Shown here: in pieces, positions 51,500 to 60,687 of the stretch | How the letters are laid out: each line of letters starts with the position of its first letter | How positions within the stretch are numbered: the first letter of the stretch is position 1 | DNA from: Streptomyces rapamycinicus NRRL 5491 | GTDB lineage: Bacteria; Actinomycetota; Actinomycetes; Streptomycetales; Streptomycetaceae | NCBI RefSeq assembly: GCF_024298965.1 | Contig: NZ_CP085193.1 | Span: forward strand, 1,488,001 to 1,552,000 | Reading direction: 5' to 3' | DNA: 64,000 nucleotides | Notes under the pieces: generated by a model | What the model was told of the DNA's origin: nothing | What the model saw: only the letters and a program-made list of their open reading frames with translations | The model's database searches: none | Made by a program: the position numbers and the translations under genes

Positions 51500-52339
51500 A
51501 TGCCCCTGGTGGCCACCGGAGAGATCGTCGGGGCGGCCGCGCGGGCCGGGCTCGGCGCGGGTGCGTTCAATGTCATCCAGATCGAGCACGCCCAGGCCAT
51601 CGTGGCCGGGGCTGAGGCGGCGGGCGCGCCGGTGATCCTCCAGATCAGCGAGAACGCGGTGCGGTATCACGGCGCCCTGGCCGCCATCGGGCGGGCGACC
51701 GTGGAGGTGGCCCGCGCGGCGCGGGTGCCGGTGGCCGTGCATCTGGACCACGCCACCGGGCCGGAGCTGGTGCGGGAGGCGGTGGGCCTCGGCTTCGGCT
51801 CGGTGATGTTCGACGCCTCGGCCCTGCCTTACGACGGCAATGTGGCGGCGACCGCCGAGGTGGCGGCCGACTGCCATGCCCACGGGGTGTGGGTGGAGGC
51901 CGAGTTGGGCGAGGTGGGCGGCAAGGACGGCGTCCACGCGCCGGGCGCCAGGACCGAACCGGCCGAGGCCGCCGCCTATGTGTCGGCCACGGGAGTGGAC
52001 GCGCTCGCGGTCGCGGTGGGCACCTCGCACGCGATGGTCGTCAAGGCCGCGGTGGTGGATCTGCCGCTGGTGGCGGCGCTGCGCGCGGCCGTGCCGGTAC
52101 CGCTGGTGCTGCACGGCTCCTCCGGGGTGCCCGAGGCGGATCTGACCCGGGCGGTGGAGGCGGGGCTGACGAAGGTGAACATCGCCACCCATCTGAACGT
52201 GGCCTACACCCGGGCGATCCGCGACCATCTGGCCGGTCACCCCGAGGTGGTCGACCCGCGCAGGTATGTCGCGGCCGCGCGGGACGCGGTGGCGCGCGAG
52301 GTGACGCGGCTGCTGAAGCTGGTGCGGGCCACGCCCTGA
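51500..52339 (+). CDS. Class II (zinc) ketose-bisphosphate aldolase (GatY/KbaY-like)
   Basis: This is a 279-residue Zn-dependent aldolase cleaving fructose- or tagatose-1,6-bisphosphate. Zinc and catalytic residues are visible in VHLDHATGPELV (catalytic Asp, first His), VEAELGEVGGKDG, AVGTSHAM, LVLHGSSGVPEADL and KVNIATHLN. AAGGAG precedes the ATG. As the partner of the AgaS-like gene and DeoR regulator it would act on tagatose-bisphosphate from galactosamine-type sugars. No phosphofructokinase or PTS gene lies nearby, so the phosphorylation step must be encoded elsewhere. Confidence 0.9.
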   Translation: MPLVATGEIVGAAARAGLGAGAFNVIQIEHAQAIVAGAEAAGAPVILQISENAVRYHGALAAIGRATVEVARAARVPVAVHLDHATGPELVREAVGLGFGSVMFDASALPYDGNVAATAEVAADCHAHGVWVEAELGEVGGKDGVHAPGARTEPAEAAAYVSATGVDALAVAVGTSHAMVVKAAVVDLPLVAALRAAVPVPLVLHGSSGVPEADLTRAVEAGLTKVNIATHLNVAYTRAIRDHLAGHPEVVDPRRYVAAARDAVAREVTRLLKLVRATP

Positions 52340-52471
52340 GGGGCACGCGGGGGAGCCACGCGCCGGGCATTGCGCGCCCGCGGATCACACGCCGAGAGCG
52401 CCTGCGAGAAGCTGCTGCGAACGCCGCCGATTCGCGCGGCAATACGCATCGGCTTCCGCGGCGCCAACGTA

Positions 52472-52501
52472 TTGACATGAGCTTATCAACTCGCCCAAGA
52501 T
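52472..52501 (+). promoter_or_regulatory. Promoter of chitosanase gene
   Basis: TTGACA (52472-52477), 18-bp spacer, CAAGAT (52496-52501), predicted start near 52508 just before the operator. Confidence 0.6.
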
Positions 52502-52513
52502 GCCCCAGTCGAG

Positions 52514-52532
52514 GTTAGGAAAGGTTCCTAAC
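52514..52532. promoter_or_regulatory. CsnR-type operator before chitosanase gene
   Basis: GTTAGGAA-AGG-TTCCTAAC is a palindrome with perfect 8-bp arms between the predicted +1 and the ribosome site. It is the same motif as before the exo-glucosaminidase gene (26847-26865). Confidence 0.75.
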
Positions 52533-52545
52533 AAAGGGGTGTCCT

Positions 52546-53247
52546 ATGCGCAAGCGTTTCGCGTTCGTGATCGCCACGGCCGGTCTGCTGGCCGGCTCCG
52601 TCACCGCCGGCGCCCACGCCAACACCCGGGGCCCCGCACCGGCCCCCGCGTCCACCAAGGAGGGCACGGTCACCGCTGCGCAGCTGCTCGCCAAGGTGCA
52701 GAGCTGTTCCCAGATATCCAGTGGCAAGTACCGCACCGACGAGGAGACATCGGCCACCGTCCCGGTCTGCGGTGCCAATGGGGCGGTCTTCTGGAAGGCC
52801 GACATGGACGTCGACTGCGATGGCCAGGTGACCTCCCGGTGCAACGAGGACACCGACCCGTGGTTCCAGGACGACACCGCCTTCCACCAGTCGGACGGCA
52901 AGCCCCTCGTCGCCGACAAGCTGCCGTATGTCGTGGTGCCGAGCCCGAGCTCCACCTGGGACTACCGGCAGGCCGGCATCAAGGGCGGCGGTGTGGTCGC
53001 GGTCATCTACAACAACAAGGTCGAGTACGCGGTGGTGGGCGACACCGGGCCGAACAAGATCATCGGTGAGGCGTCCTATGCCACGGCCAACGCGCTCGGC
53101 ATCGACCCCGACCCGGAGACCGGCGGCGCCGAGTCGGGGGTGACGTACATCCTCTTCAAGAACTCCTCCGTCTCCCCCATCGAGAACCACGACAAGGCCG
53201 TGTCGGTCGGCGACGGCCTGGCGAAGCAGTTCGTCCAGAACAACTGA
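52546..53247 (+). CDS. Secreted GH75 chitosanase
   Basis: This is a 233-residue exported endo-chitosanase of family 75, cutting beta-1,4 links in chitosan. A Sec signal (MRKRFAFVIATAGLLAGSVT, cut near AHA) is followed by an Ala/Pro linker and the catalytic domain. The family signature is VFWKADMDVDCDGQ (Asp86-Met-Asp88-Val-Asp90) and the block VVAVIYNNKVEYAVVGDTGP. AAGGGG precedes the ATG. A palindromic operator and vegetative promoter lie upstream and a U-tract terminator follows, so it is a monocistronic inducible gene. With the GH2 exo-enzyme it can degrade chitosan to glucosamine. Confidence 0.93.
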   Translation: MRKRFAFVIATAGLLAGSVTAGAHANTRGPAPAPASTKEGTVTAAQLLAKVQSCSQISSGKYRTDEETSATVPVCGANGAVFWKADMDVDCDGQVTSRCNEDTDPWFQDDTAFHQSDGKPLVADKLPYVVVPSPSSTWDYRQAGIKGGGVVAVIYNNKVEYAVVGDTGPNKIIGEASYATANALGIDPDPETGGAESGVTYILFKNSSVSPIENHDKAVSVGDGLAKQFVQNN

Positions 53248-53253
53248 CCCGCC

Positions 53254-53296
53254 ATCGTCGGGGAACGTGCGGCACCGCCGCGCGTTCCCCGATGAT
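53254..53296 (+). terminator. Rho-independent terminator of chitosanase gene
   Basis: A long stem (53254-53272/53278-53296, two G-T pairs) with a 5-nt loop is followed by a T5 run, an unusually classical intrinsic terminator for this genome. Confidence 0.9.
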
Positions 53297-53349
53297 TTTT
53301 CCCGGGCCGGGCGGTCTGCACCGGTGAACGCCGCGACAGGAGGTGGACG

Positions 53350-53769
53350 TTGACCGGTCCCGAGCCCGAGAAGCCGCCCATGCCGTCCCCAGCCGTGCTG
53401 GTGCTGGTCCAGCCGGTCACCCGCACCGAGGTGACACGGCTGTGCGAACGGCTGACCGCGCTGGCGCGCCGGGCCGGACCGGGGCCGGTCACCGTGGACG
53501 TGGGCGGGGTGGGACGGCCGGACCTGGCCGTGGTCGAGGCCCTGGCCCGGCTGCGGCTGACCGCCGGCCGGCTGGGGCGCGGGATCCAGCTCCGCAACGC
53601 CCGCGGCGAGCTGCGACGCCTGCTCGCCTGGACGGGGCTGGACGAGGCCCTGCCGGCCCCCGCGCCGTTAGGCCATGCCCTCGGGCCCGAGCCAGGCGGG
53701 GAGGCCGAACAGCGGGAACAGGCGCTCGGTGTCCAGGAAGGAGTTGAGCCCGGTGATCCGGCCCCCTGA
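53350..53769 (+). CDS. STAS-domain protein (MlaB/anti-sigma antagonist-like)
   Basis: This is a 139-residue small protein. The STAS-like fold is seen in [40 protein letters not shown] and [24 protein letters not shown] start is forced by AGGAGGTGG a few bases upstream. STAS proteins usually bind anti-sigma factors or lipid-transfer partners. Its last 34 codons overlap the 3' end of the convergent ECF sigma gene, and Leu107 is a TTA codon (53668-53670), formed by the complement of the sigma stop TAA. In Streptomyces TTA codons make translation depend on bldA tRNA. Whether the overlapping C-terminus is functional is unclear. Confidence 0.72.
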   Translation: MTGPEPEKPPMPSPAVLVLVQPVTRTEVTRLCERLTALARRAGPGPVTVDVGGVGRPDLAVVEALARLRLTAGRLGRGIQLRNARGELRRLLAWTGLDEALPAPAPLGHALGPEPGGEAEQREQALGVQEGVEPGDPAP

Positions 53770-54669
53770 TATCTCCAGGACCTGGAGCGCCCAGGGCTCA
53801 TGGCGGCCGTCGGCGCCACCCGGGCGGTACTGGCCGAAGGCGGGCATGCCGTTGGCCACGGTCGGCACCAGACGGGAGCCGCGGCAGCCGATGCCATGGC
53901 CCAGCAGCCACTGGCGGATGTCCTCGTGGCCGCGCAGCCACAGCTCGTACGGCGGCATGGAGAGCGTGGCGTCCTCGTGCAGCAGGGCGGTGAGGGAGTC
54001 CAGGTCATAGCGCTCGAAGGCGTCCACATAGCGGGCCAGCAGCGCGCGCTGCTCCTCGTCCAGCGGCTTGACCGGATCGGAGTCGCTGATCTGGCTCGCG
54101 GCGAGGGTGGCCCGGGCGCGCTGCAGCGCGCTGTTGACCGACGCGACGGTGGTGCCCAGCAGCTCGGCGACCTCGCTCGCCTTCCAGGCCAGCACCTCGC
54201 GCAGGATCAGCACCGCCCGCTGGCGGGGCGCCAGATGCTGGAGCGCGGCGATGAACGCGAGCCGCACCGCGTCCCGCTGGGCCGCGACCTCGGCGGGGTC
54301 TCCCCCGTCCGGCAGCACCTGGCCGTCCGGGACCGGCCCGATCCAGGTGGCCTCCGGCTGCTCGGCGAGCGTGGCCGGGAAGGGGGTGGCCGCGGAGGTC
54401 AGATCCATGGGCCGGGCCCGCCGCTTGCTCCCGCTGAGCATGTCCAGGCAGACATTGGTGGCGATGCGGTAGAGCCACGACCGCAGCGCGGACCGGCCCT
54501 CGAAGCGGTCCAGGCCCCGCCAGGCGCGCACCATCGTCTCCTGGACGGCGTCCTCGGCCTCGAAGGCCGAGCCCAGCATCCGATAGCAGTAACCGGTCAG
54601 CTGCGTGCGGTACGGCTCCAACTGGAGCTCGACACCGGTCGCGCCGTCCACCGCCGCCACATCACTCAT
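53668..54669 (-). CDS. ECF sigma factor with SnoaL-like C-terminal domain (SigX5/SigG type)
   Basis: This is a 333-residue extracytoplasmic-function sigma factor. Sigma region 2 is [20 protein letters not shown] with [15 protein letters not shown]. Region 4 is [20 protein letters not shown] with helix [18 protein letters not shown]-terminal NTF2/SnoaL-like domain (about 210-333) replaces a separate anti-sigma factor as the regulatory module in this class. GAGGTG precedes the ATG. No anti-sigma gene is adjacent. It converges on and overlaps the STAS gene by 102 bp, an arrangement that could give antisense interference. Confidence 0.9.
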   Translation of the reverse strand: MSDVAAVDGATGVELQLEPYRTQLTGYCYRMLGSAFEAEDAVQETMVRAWRGLDRFEGRSALRSWLYRIATNVCLDMLSGSKRRARPMDLTSAATPFPATLAEQPEATWIGPVPDGQVLPDGGDPAEVAAQRDAVRLAFIAALQHLAPRQRAVLILREVLAWKASEVAELLGTTVASVNSALQRARATLAASQISDSDPVKPLDEEQRALLARYVDAFERYDLDSLTALLHEDATLSMPPYELWLRGHEDIRQWLLGHGIGCRGSRLVPTVANGMPAFGQYRPGGADGRHEPWALQVLEISGGRITGLNSFLDTERLFPLFGLPAWLGPEGMA

Positions 54670-54792
54670 CGCCGCACCTCGATCGCTTCGATCGCTCTTC
54701 GGACTCCCATCGGCGCCAAACCTAGCGGGCCCCACTGACAACGGCGCCGACCTGCGCAAACGACAGACGGCTCGGGGCGCCGGACGGGTGAC

Positions 54793-55032
54793 TCAGGACA
54801 CCGGGCGGGCACTGACCGCGGCGGCGTGCACCTGATGACCGCCGCTGGCCATCATCCGTACCTCCGCGCGGTCGCTGATCTCCGCCCGCACGATGCCGGT
54901 GTCGTCCACGTACACGGGGTGACCGCCCGGACCGCTGCTCTCCGTACGGTGCACCACCACGACGTCCTCGGCTCCCGGGTCCGGGGCGGTCGTATCCAGG
55001 AAGACCAGCTCATACCTCTCTCGGCTCCGCAT
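54793..55032 (-). CDS. DUF6296 family small protein
   Basis: This is a 79-residue soluble protein. The pattern RYELVFLDTT ... DVVVVHRTESSGPGGHPVYV and GIVRAEISDRAEVRMMASGG matches the small actinobacterial DUF6296 family of unknown function. GGAGGAGGG fixes the ATG inside a longer, Arg-rich chance frame. It lies between the P-type ATPase gene and the ECF sigma gene on the same strand. No role can be inferred. Confidence 0.72.
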   Translation of the reverse strand: MRSRERYELVFLDTTAPDPGAEDVVVVHRTESSGPGGHPVYVDDTGIVRAEISDRAEVRMMASGGHQVHAAAVSARPVS

Positions 55033-55124
55033 CACGCCCTCCTCCGCACCGACCCGCCCCCGCCATCTCAAACCGGGACATTCAACACTATCGCTCGGGC
55101 CGGGCGGCGCAAGAGGTTCGGTGC

Positions 55125-58100
55125 TCACCGCGGTGCGGCGGCCGCCGGCCCGTCCTCGGCGTCCGTGCGCTCCTCCGCCGCCGCCTCCCCGGGCGGCGTC
55201 GTGTCGAGGTGCAGCATCGGCGCGAGGACGGGGCCGAACAGGGTGGCCACGGTGATCGAGCCCAGGGTGATGGCCCAGGCGAACGGGCCGAGCGGGGCGC
55301 AGTCGAAGAACTGGCTGACGCCCGGGGTCTGGATGATGGCGGCGAGCACCGCGGCGGAGCCCAGGCCGGCGATCAGGACGTGCCGGTCCAGGCCGCCCGT
55401 CGTCAGCGTCTGCGCCAGCTGGGTGCCGACCAGGGCGGCGAGCGCCACCGTACTGGCCCGGCGGCCCCGGCCGGTGAGCCGGGCGCCGGTCCACGCCAGT
55501 CCGGCCCCGGCGGCCGTGATGACGCCCCGCAGCAGCATCTCCTTGGTGAGCGCCACGCCCAGCGAGCGGCTGGGGCCCTCCTTGAGCAGCCGTTCGCCGG
55601 TGTGCCCGGTGGGCTCGCGCACCGCGATGGCGAGCGCGGGCGCGAGGTCGGTCAGCAGGTTGACCAGCATGATCTGACGCGCGCTCAGGGGCGTGGTGCC
55701 GGTCAGGGCGGAGGCCGCCACGCTGAAGGTGACCTCGCCGAAGTTGCCGCCGATGAGGATGGCCAGGGCGGCCCGGACCGAGGCCCACATGGCCCGCCCC
55801 TCCATCAGGGCCGAGACGATGGTCTCCAGGCGGTCGTCGGTGACGACCAGGTCCGCCGCGGCGGTCGCGGCGGGGGTGCCCCGCCGGCCGAGGGCGATCC
55901 CGACGTCCGCGAGCCGGATCGCGGGGGCGTCGTTGGCGCCGTCGCCGGTCATGGCCACCACCCGGCCGAGGCGCTGATACGCCTGGACGATGCGGACCTT
56001 GTGGTGCGGGCTGCACCGGGCGATCACGTCCACCGTGGGCAGCAGCTCGTCCAGCCGCTCGTCGTCCATCTCGTCCAGCTCCGGACCGGTGCTCACCTTG
56101 GGCTCGGAGACATCCATGACGGTGGCCGCGATGGCGTCCGCGGTGGCGGGGTGGTCGCCGGTGAGCATCACCGTCTGCACCCCGGCCTCGCGAAGCCGCT
56201 CGGTGGCCGGGCCGGCGCTGGTGCGGACGGGGTCGGCGAGCGCGATGAAGCCGAGGAAGTCCAGGTCCCGCACGGTGCCGTCGGTAAGGTCCTCGCCCGC
56301 CCGCATCGGGCGCTCGGCCACCGCCAGCACCCGCCGCCCCGCTCCGGCCAGCTCCTCGGCGGCGTCGGCCAGCTTCTTGATGTCCTCCGCGTCCAGTGGG
56401 GTGGCCCGGCCGGTGCCCGGTGTGCGCCGCCGGGCGACCCGCTCCAGGACGCCCTCGGGCGCTCCCTTGACGCTGAGGAGCGCGCCGTGCGGGGTGCGCC
56501 CGGCGGTGGCGTGGTAGGCGCGGGAGGGTTCGAAGGGCAGCGAGTCGGTACGGCGCCAGCGGGGCGCACCGCGCCGCACCCCGACCCCGGCCCGGCGCGC
56601 CCCGACGCTCACCGCGCGGTCGGTCCGGTGCGCCATGGGCTCGGCCTGGCGGGCCGGCGGGGTCGCGCGCAGGGCGGCGGCGAGCACGGCCTTACGGGGC
56701 GCGTCGAGCCGGTCGGCGGGGAGCGGGCCGCCGCCGTCGCTGACGGCCGCGAGCTGGAGGGTGCCCTCGGTGAGGGTCCCGGTCTTGTCGAAGCACAGCA
56801 CGTCGGCGCGGCCGAGCGCCTCGATGGTGCGGGGGTTGCGGACCAGGGCGCCGAGGTCGGCCAGCCGCCGGGCGGCGGCCAGCTGGGCGGCGTTGACCAG
56901 GAACGGGAGCCCCTCGGGGACGGACGCCACGGCGAGGTTGACGGCGGAGGCGAGGTTTTCGGTGGGCGGCAGGCCGTGCAGCAGTCCGGCGCCGGCGACC
57001 GCGGCGGCGGACCCGACCGCGATGGGCACGCTGGAGCGGGTGAGCGCGGTCAGCCGGGCCTCGACACCGGTGACGGGGGCGGCCTGGCGGGCGGTGGCCA
57101 GGCTGCGGCCGACCTCGGTGGCCGGTCCGGTGGCCACGACGACGGCCTCCGCCCGCCCCGCGGAGACCGTGGTGCCCTCGTAGAGCATCGACCGGCGCTG
57201 GGTGATGTGGGCGCCGACGACCGGCGCCGGGGACTTGTGCACGGGGAGGGACTCGCCGGTCAGCGAGGACTCGTCGACCTCGAGCCCCTCGGCCTCCAGC
57301 ACCCGGCAGTCGGCGGGCACCACGTCCTCCGGGCCGAGCACGACGATGTCGCCGGGGACCAGGTCCCCGGCGGTCACCAGGCGTTCCGTACCGCCCCTGC
57401 GGACCCGGGCGCCGATCGCCGAGCGGGCGAACAGCTCGGACAGCGCCCGCTCGGTCCTGACCCGCTGGAATCCGCCGACGAGCGCGGAGATGCCGGTGAT
57501 GGCGGCCACCAGCGCGGCGTCGGTGCGCGAGCCCACGGCGGCGGCCAGGGCGGCCCCGGCGGCCAGGACCGGGGTGAGCGGGTTGGCGAGCTCCTCGATG
57601 AACGCGGCGGGCAGGGTGGTGCCGGTGGGCTCGCCCCGGCGCGGCCCCTGCGCGGTGCGGGACGCCGCCTCCTCCGGGGTCAGCCCGCCGGGCCCGGTGC
57701 GCAGCCGCTCCAGCACCCGGGGGACGGGCATCAGATACCAGGGGGTGGTGGTCACCGGCGGGTCCATGGGGCGGGCGAGGAGCTGGCGGGCCCGCCAGTT
57801 GCCCAGGGCGAAGGCCAGGGTCCCCGCGGTGGTGCCCGACGCCGCGCCGCGCGCGGTGGCCTGGTCCGGGGGCGCCTGGAGGGCGGCCACCGCGCCGATG
57901 GCGCTGCCGCCGGCCGACAGCAGGGCGCTCTCCCGGTCGACCCGCGCGGCCACGCCGACGGCGTCCACGATCAGCCCGGCCGACTCCAGGTCGGCGCCGA
58001 CGAGCAGATGGGCGCCCCAGGCGGGGGGCTCACCGTCGCGGTGCACCCCGATGCCGCAGTCGGCGGCGCCCAGGGCCCGGCGGTTGCCGGAGAGCAGCAG

Positions 58101-59630
58101 CACCACGGCGCCGTCGGCCTGGAGGGAGCGTACGGAGGCCACCAGGCGGCCGCCGGAGGGCACCACCGCGTCGGCGAAGGTGATGTCCGCGGGCTGCTGC
58201 CGGTCGGTGGCCAGGACGATGCGGGACCCCGCCCGCCGGGCGGCGGCCGCCACGGCCTCGGCGCCGGGCACGGCCTGCGGGGCGAGGCCCACCACCGCCT
58301 GGAGCTTGCTTCCCCGGGCCAGGCCGAGCACCCGCTCGCTGCCCCTGCGGCGGAGCCTCGCCGCGGTCTGCTGCCCGGTGCGGCCCGTCAGCTCCAGCGT
58401 GTCCAGGGCGCCGAGCACCCATCCGCCTGCGCGGCGGGTCTCCAGGGGCTCATCGGAGTCGAAGAGGTCGAAGAGCCGCTCGGCGGTCCGCTCGGGGTCG
58501 GCGCCGCCGAGGAGTTCCAGGTCGATGGGCTCGTAGCGGTCGCCGCGCAGCGCCGCCTCGTCCAGCACAACGGTGTCGACCTGGCCCAGCCGCCGCAGCG
58601 AGCTGCGGTCCATGGCCAGGACGCCGCGCAGCGCCAGGAACCGGCCGAGGCTGGTCGCGAACCCCTCCCGGCCCGCCCCCGGCGCCTTGGGTACGGAGGA
58701 GAACCCGACGGCGAACCCGCGGCGCGGGCCGGCGAAGGGGGCGGTGAGGACGCCGGCCACGGCCCCGGCGGCCATGGAGCGCTCCGCGAAGCGCTCCACG
58801 GCGTCCTTGGGGGGCGGCCCGGGCCGTTCGACCACGATGGGCTCGGCCACCACGTCCTGGGGGCCGTGCACCAGTTGCGGCTCCATCGCGGCCCAGGCCC
58901 GGCCCTCCGCCTCCGCCTCCCGCCACAGGGCCATCCGCTGGATGAGGTCGAGCGCGAGCCCCCCGCCCCGGGTGGCCACGCCCTGGGTCAGCGCGCTCAG
59001 CACCGGCAGCGTCGATTCGGTCGGCCGGCCCCGGGTGATGGCCAGGGCGAGGCGCCGCAGGCGGGGGTGGTTCTGGATGACGGACATGGCGGCGGCCACC
59101 TCGGTGGGCAGCTTCAGCCAGGGGACCAGGCGCAGGGCGGTGGCCACGCTCAGGCCCACGACGTCCGCGGCCATGACGGCCAGCGACTGGGCCTCCCTGG
59201 CACCGCCGGAGGGGTGGCGTGGTTCGGGGGCCCATTCGTCGAACTCCTCGGCGGGCCCGGCGGGCTCCTGGATCTCCGCGCGCTCGATCCGGGCGATCAG
59301 GTCGAGTTCGGACGGGGGCGGCTTGCCCACGGCCACCACGACCCGCTCGGAGGGCGCGTTCACACGGGCCCACCGCACCCGCGGATGCTCCTCGAGCGCC
59401 CGCTCCACCCGGCGGGCCACCTGCTCGCCGCCGATGCCGTGCACCCCGCGGACCTCGATGTAGTACCGCCCCGGGTAGGACCAGATCCCGCGCTCGGAGG
59501 GCCGGACCAGCCGTCCGACGGCTCCGGCGGCATCCCGCACGCCCGCGGCCACGCCGCTCTTGATGGGCGCGAGCAGCAGCGAGGGCGGCAGGGGCAGGCG
59601 CAGTGCTGACAGCGACGGCAGCGGTGACAT
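55125..59630 (-). CDS. Giant cation-translocating P-type ATPase (CtpI/CtpH-like)
   Basis: This is a 1501-residue membrane ATPase, much longer than the usual 800-1000. The first half (1-650) has a degenerate metal-binding-like segment (VERALEEHPRVRWARVNAPS) and a HAD-like region without catalytic residues. The functional ATPase core follows: TGES with Glu793, PEGLP, phosphorylation site Asp948 in CFDKTGTLTEG, and MTGDGANDAPA with Asp1234. C-terminal helices then lead to 1501. The double layout matches mycobacterial CtpI/CtpH. The ion is unknown. GGAGGTCC fixes ATG 59630. It is divergent from a basic membrane protein gene across about 80 bp. Confidence 0.9.
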   Translation of the reverse strand: MSPLPSLSALRLPLPPSLLLAPIKSGVAAGVRDAAGAVGRLVRPSERGIWSYPGRYYIEVRGVHGIGGEQVARRVERALEEHPRVRWARVNAPSERVVVAVGKPPPSELDLIARIERAEIQEPAGPAEEFDEWAPEPRHPSGGAREAQSLAVMAADVVGLSVATALRLVPWLKLPTEVAAAMSVIQNHPRLRRLALAITRGRPTESTLPVLSALTQGVATRGGGLALDLIQRMALWREAEAEGRAWAAMEPQLVHGPQDVVAEPIVVERPGPPPKDAVERFAERSMAAGAVAGVLTAPFAGPRRGFAVGFSSVPKAPGAGREGFATSLGRFLALRGVLAMDRSSLRRLGQVDTVVLDEAALRGDRYEPIDLELLGGADPERTAERLFDLFDSDEPLETRRAGGWVLGALDTLELTGRTGQQTAARLRRRGSERVLGLARGSKLQAVVGLAPQAVPGAEAVAAAARRAGSRIVLATDRQQPADITFADAVVPSGGRLVASVRSLQADGAVVLLLSGNRRALGAADCGIGVHRDGEPPAWGAHLLVGADLESAGLIVDAVGVAARVDRESALLSAGGSAIGAVAALQAPPDQATARGAASGTTAGTLAFALGNWRARQLLARPMDPPVTTTPWYLMPVPRVLERLRTGPGGLTPEEAASRTAQGPRRGEPTGTTLPAAFIEELANPLTPVLAAGAALAAAVGSRTDAALVAAITGISALVGGFQRVRTERALSELFARSAIGARVRRGGTERLVTAGDLVPGDIVVLGPEDVVPADCRVLEAEGLEVDESSLTGESLPVHKSPAPVVGAHITQRRSMLYEGTTVSAGRAEAVVVATGPATEVGRSLATARQAAPVTGVEARLTALTRSSVPIAVGSAAAVAGAGLLHGLPPTENLASAVNLAVASVPEGLPFLVNAAQLAAARRLADLGALVRNPRTIEALGRADVLCFDKTGTLTEGTLQLAAVSDGGGPLPADRLDAPRKAVLAAALRATPPARQAEPMAHRTDRAVSVGARRAGVGVRRGAPRWRRTDSLPFEPSRAYHATAGRTPHGALLSVKGAPEGVLERVARRRTPGTGRATPLDAEDIKKLADAAEELAGAGRRVLAVAERPMRAGEDLTDGTVRDLDFLGFIALADPVRTSAGPATERLREAGVQTVMLTGDHPATADAIAATVMDVSEPKVSTGPELDEMDDERLDELLPTVDVIARCSPHHKVRIVQAYQRLGRVVAMTGDGANDAPAIRLADVGIALGRRGTPAATAAADLVVTDDRLETIVSALMEGRAMWASVRAALAILIGGNFGEVTFSVAASALTGTTPLSARQIMLVNLLTDLAPALAIAVREPTGHTGERLLKEGPSRSLGVALTKEMLLRGVITAAGAGLAWTGARLTGRGRRASTVALAALVGTQLAQTLTTGGLDRHVLIAGLGSAAVLAAIIQTPGVSQFFDCAPLGPFAWAITLGSITVATLFGPVLAPMLHLDTTPPGEAAAEERTDAEDGPAAAAPR

Positions 59631-59709
59631 CGAGGGACCTCCGCTCTCCGGGCGGCCTGCCCGGTTCATCCCGATTACCCTGAAAGGGGAAGAAGATTCC
59701 GATCACCGT

Positions 59710-60426
59710 GTGGACGTGAGACCAGTGACCACTCCCGCTACTTCACGCAAGCGCAGTTCCTCGACCGCCGCGAAGAAGACGGCATCACCGGCACGCGGCG
59801 GCAAGTCGACGACGAAGTCCCAGACCACGCCGACCACCTCGAAGCCCTCGCAGGCCAAGAGGACGACGAAGTCCACCAGGCCGTCGAAGACCACCCAGCG
59901 GCAGCGGACGGCGAAGGCCGCGAAGGGCCCCATGGAGACATCGCGCAGCGACGGCAGGCGCCGTCTGACCGTCACGGTGCCCACGTTCGATGCCATGGGC
60001 CATGCCACGAAGGAGGGGTTCGACACCGTCGGCCACGCCACCAGGGAAACCCTCGACACCGTGGGCCACGCCACGATGGAGACCTTCGGGACGGTCGGCC
60101 ACGCCACCACCCGTGCGACCGGTGGTGCGGCCAAGGTGGCGATGATGCCGATCGAGATGGCCCGCCGGGTGCTGCCCGCCAAGGGCGGGCTCCCGCTGTA
60201 CGTGGGGCTCGGGGCGCTGGGCGCCGTGGAGGTCATCGAATGGCCGGTGGCCCTCGGCATCGGGGTCGGTTACGCGGTGCTGCGCAAGGGCGGCATCATG
60301 GCCGAGCCGTCCGAGCGGCGCGGCACGGCCCGCGGCGGGGGCCGTACGGCGGGCCGCTCGAGTTCGAAGAGCGCCCGTTCCGGGAGCCGTTCGCAAACGC
60401 GTAGGTCCGCGAAGGCCGCGGCGTAA
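59710..60426 (+). CDS. Basic membrane protein with 11-residue repeats
   Basis: This is a protein of about 238 residues, not matched to a named family. Residues 1-75 are Lys/Arg/Ser/Thr-rich (TTKSQTTPTTSKPSQAKRTT), like a disordered DNA- or polyanion-binding tail. Residues about 95-140 contain four 11-residue units of the form DTVGHATRETL, a hendecad pattern typical of amphipathic helices. A single hydrophobic stretch (LYVGLGALGAVEVIEWPVAL and on) follows, then an Arg/Ser-rich end. The start is uncertain: GTG 59710 is used, with GTG 59716 and 59725 possible; AAGGGG lies 15-20 bases upstream. It is divergent from the giant ATPase and may work with it. Confidence 0.7.
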   Translation: MDVRPVTTPATSRKRSSSTAAKKTASPARGGKSTTKSQTTPTTSKPSQAKRTTKSTRPSKTTQRQRTAKAAKGPMETSRSDGRRRLTVTVPTFDAMGHATKEGFDTVGHATRETLDTVGHATMETFGTVGHATTRATGGAAKVAMMPIEMARRVLPAKGGLPLYVGLGALGAVEVIEWPVALGIGVGYAVLRKGGIMAEPSERRGTARGGGRTAGRSSSKSARSGSRSQTRRSAKAAA

Positions 60427-60564
60427 CGCTTCGACCAGCGGCTTCGCGCCGCATCAACTCCGTCCGCAAAGCGGTCAAAAAACGGGCACAACTCTGTTGG
60501 AAACGGGCACCCCACAGTCACCGTAGCGTTGGTATACACCAGGAAGCGGGCCTAACACCCGTCA

Positions 60565-60574
60565 CTGAATTCCC
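60565..60574. promoter_or_regulatory. PimM-like half site before PAS-LuxR gene
   Basis: On the minus strand GGGAATTCAG agrees with eight of ten core bases of the symmetric PAS-LuxR site (GGGAWWTCCC core) as I remember it. It lies 110 bp before the PAS-LuxR gene, so autoregulation is conceivable. Confidence 0.3.
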
Positions 60575-60687
60575 CCTGGGGTCCGGCGCATTGCGTGGCC
60601 GCGATGCGCCGACCCTCCGTCACCTGGGGGTTCACCCGAGACGGACTGACCACTCCGTCACGAACCGACCGAAAGCGGTGACTCCTC

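Noticed and set aside
52340..52471. DasR (GlcNAc) control sites near the chitosan genes
   Set aside because: No ACTGGTCTAGACCA-like sequence was found here or before the GH2 gene; the CsnR-like palindrome explains the control better.
54793..56016. A 407-residue minus-strand frame antisense-like to the P-type ATPase end
   Set aside because: Only its last 79 codons have a ribosome site and protein-family character; the rest is an Arg/Gly-rich out-of-frame shadow of the ATPase gene.
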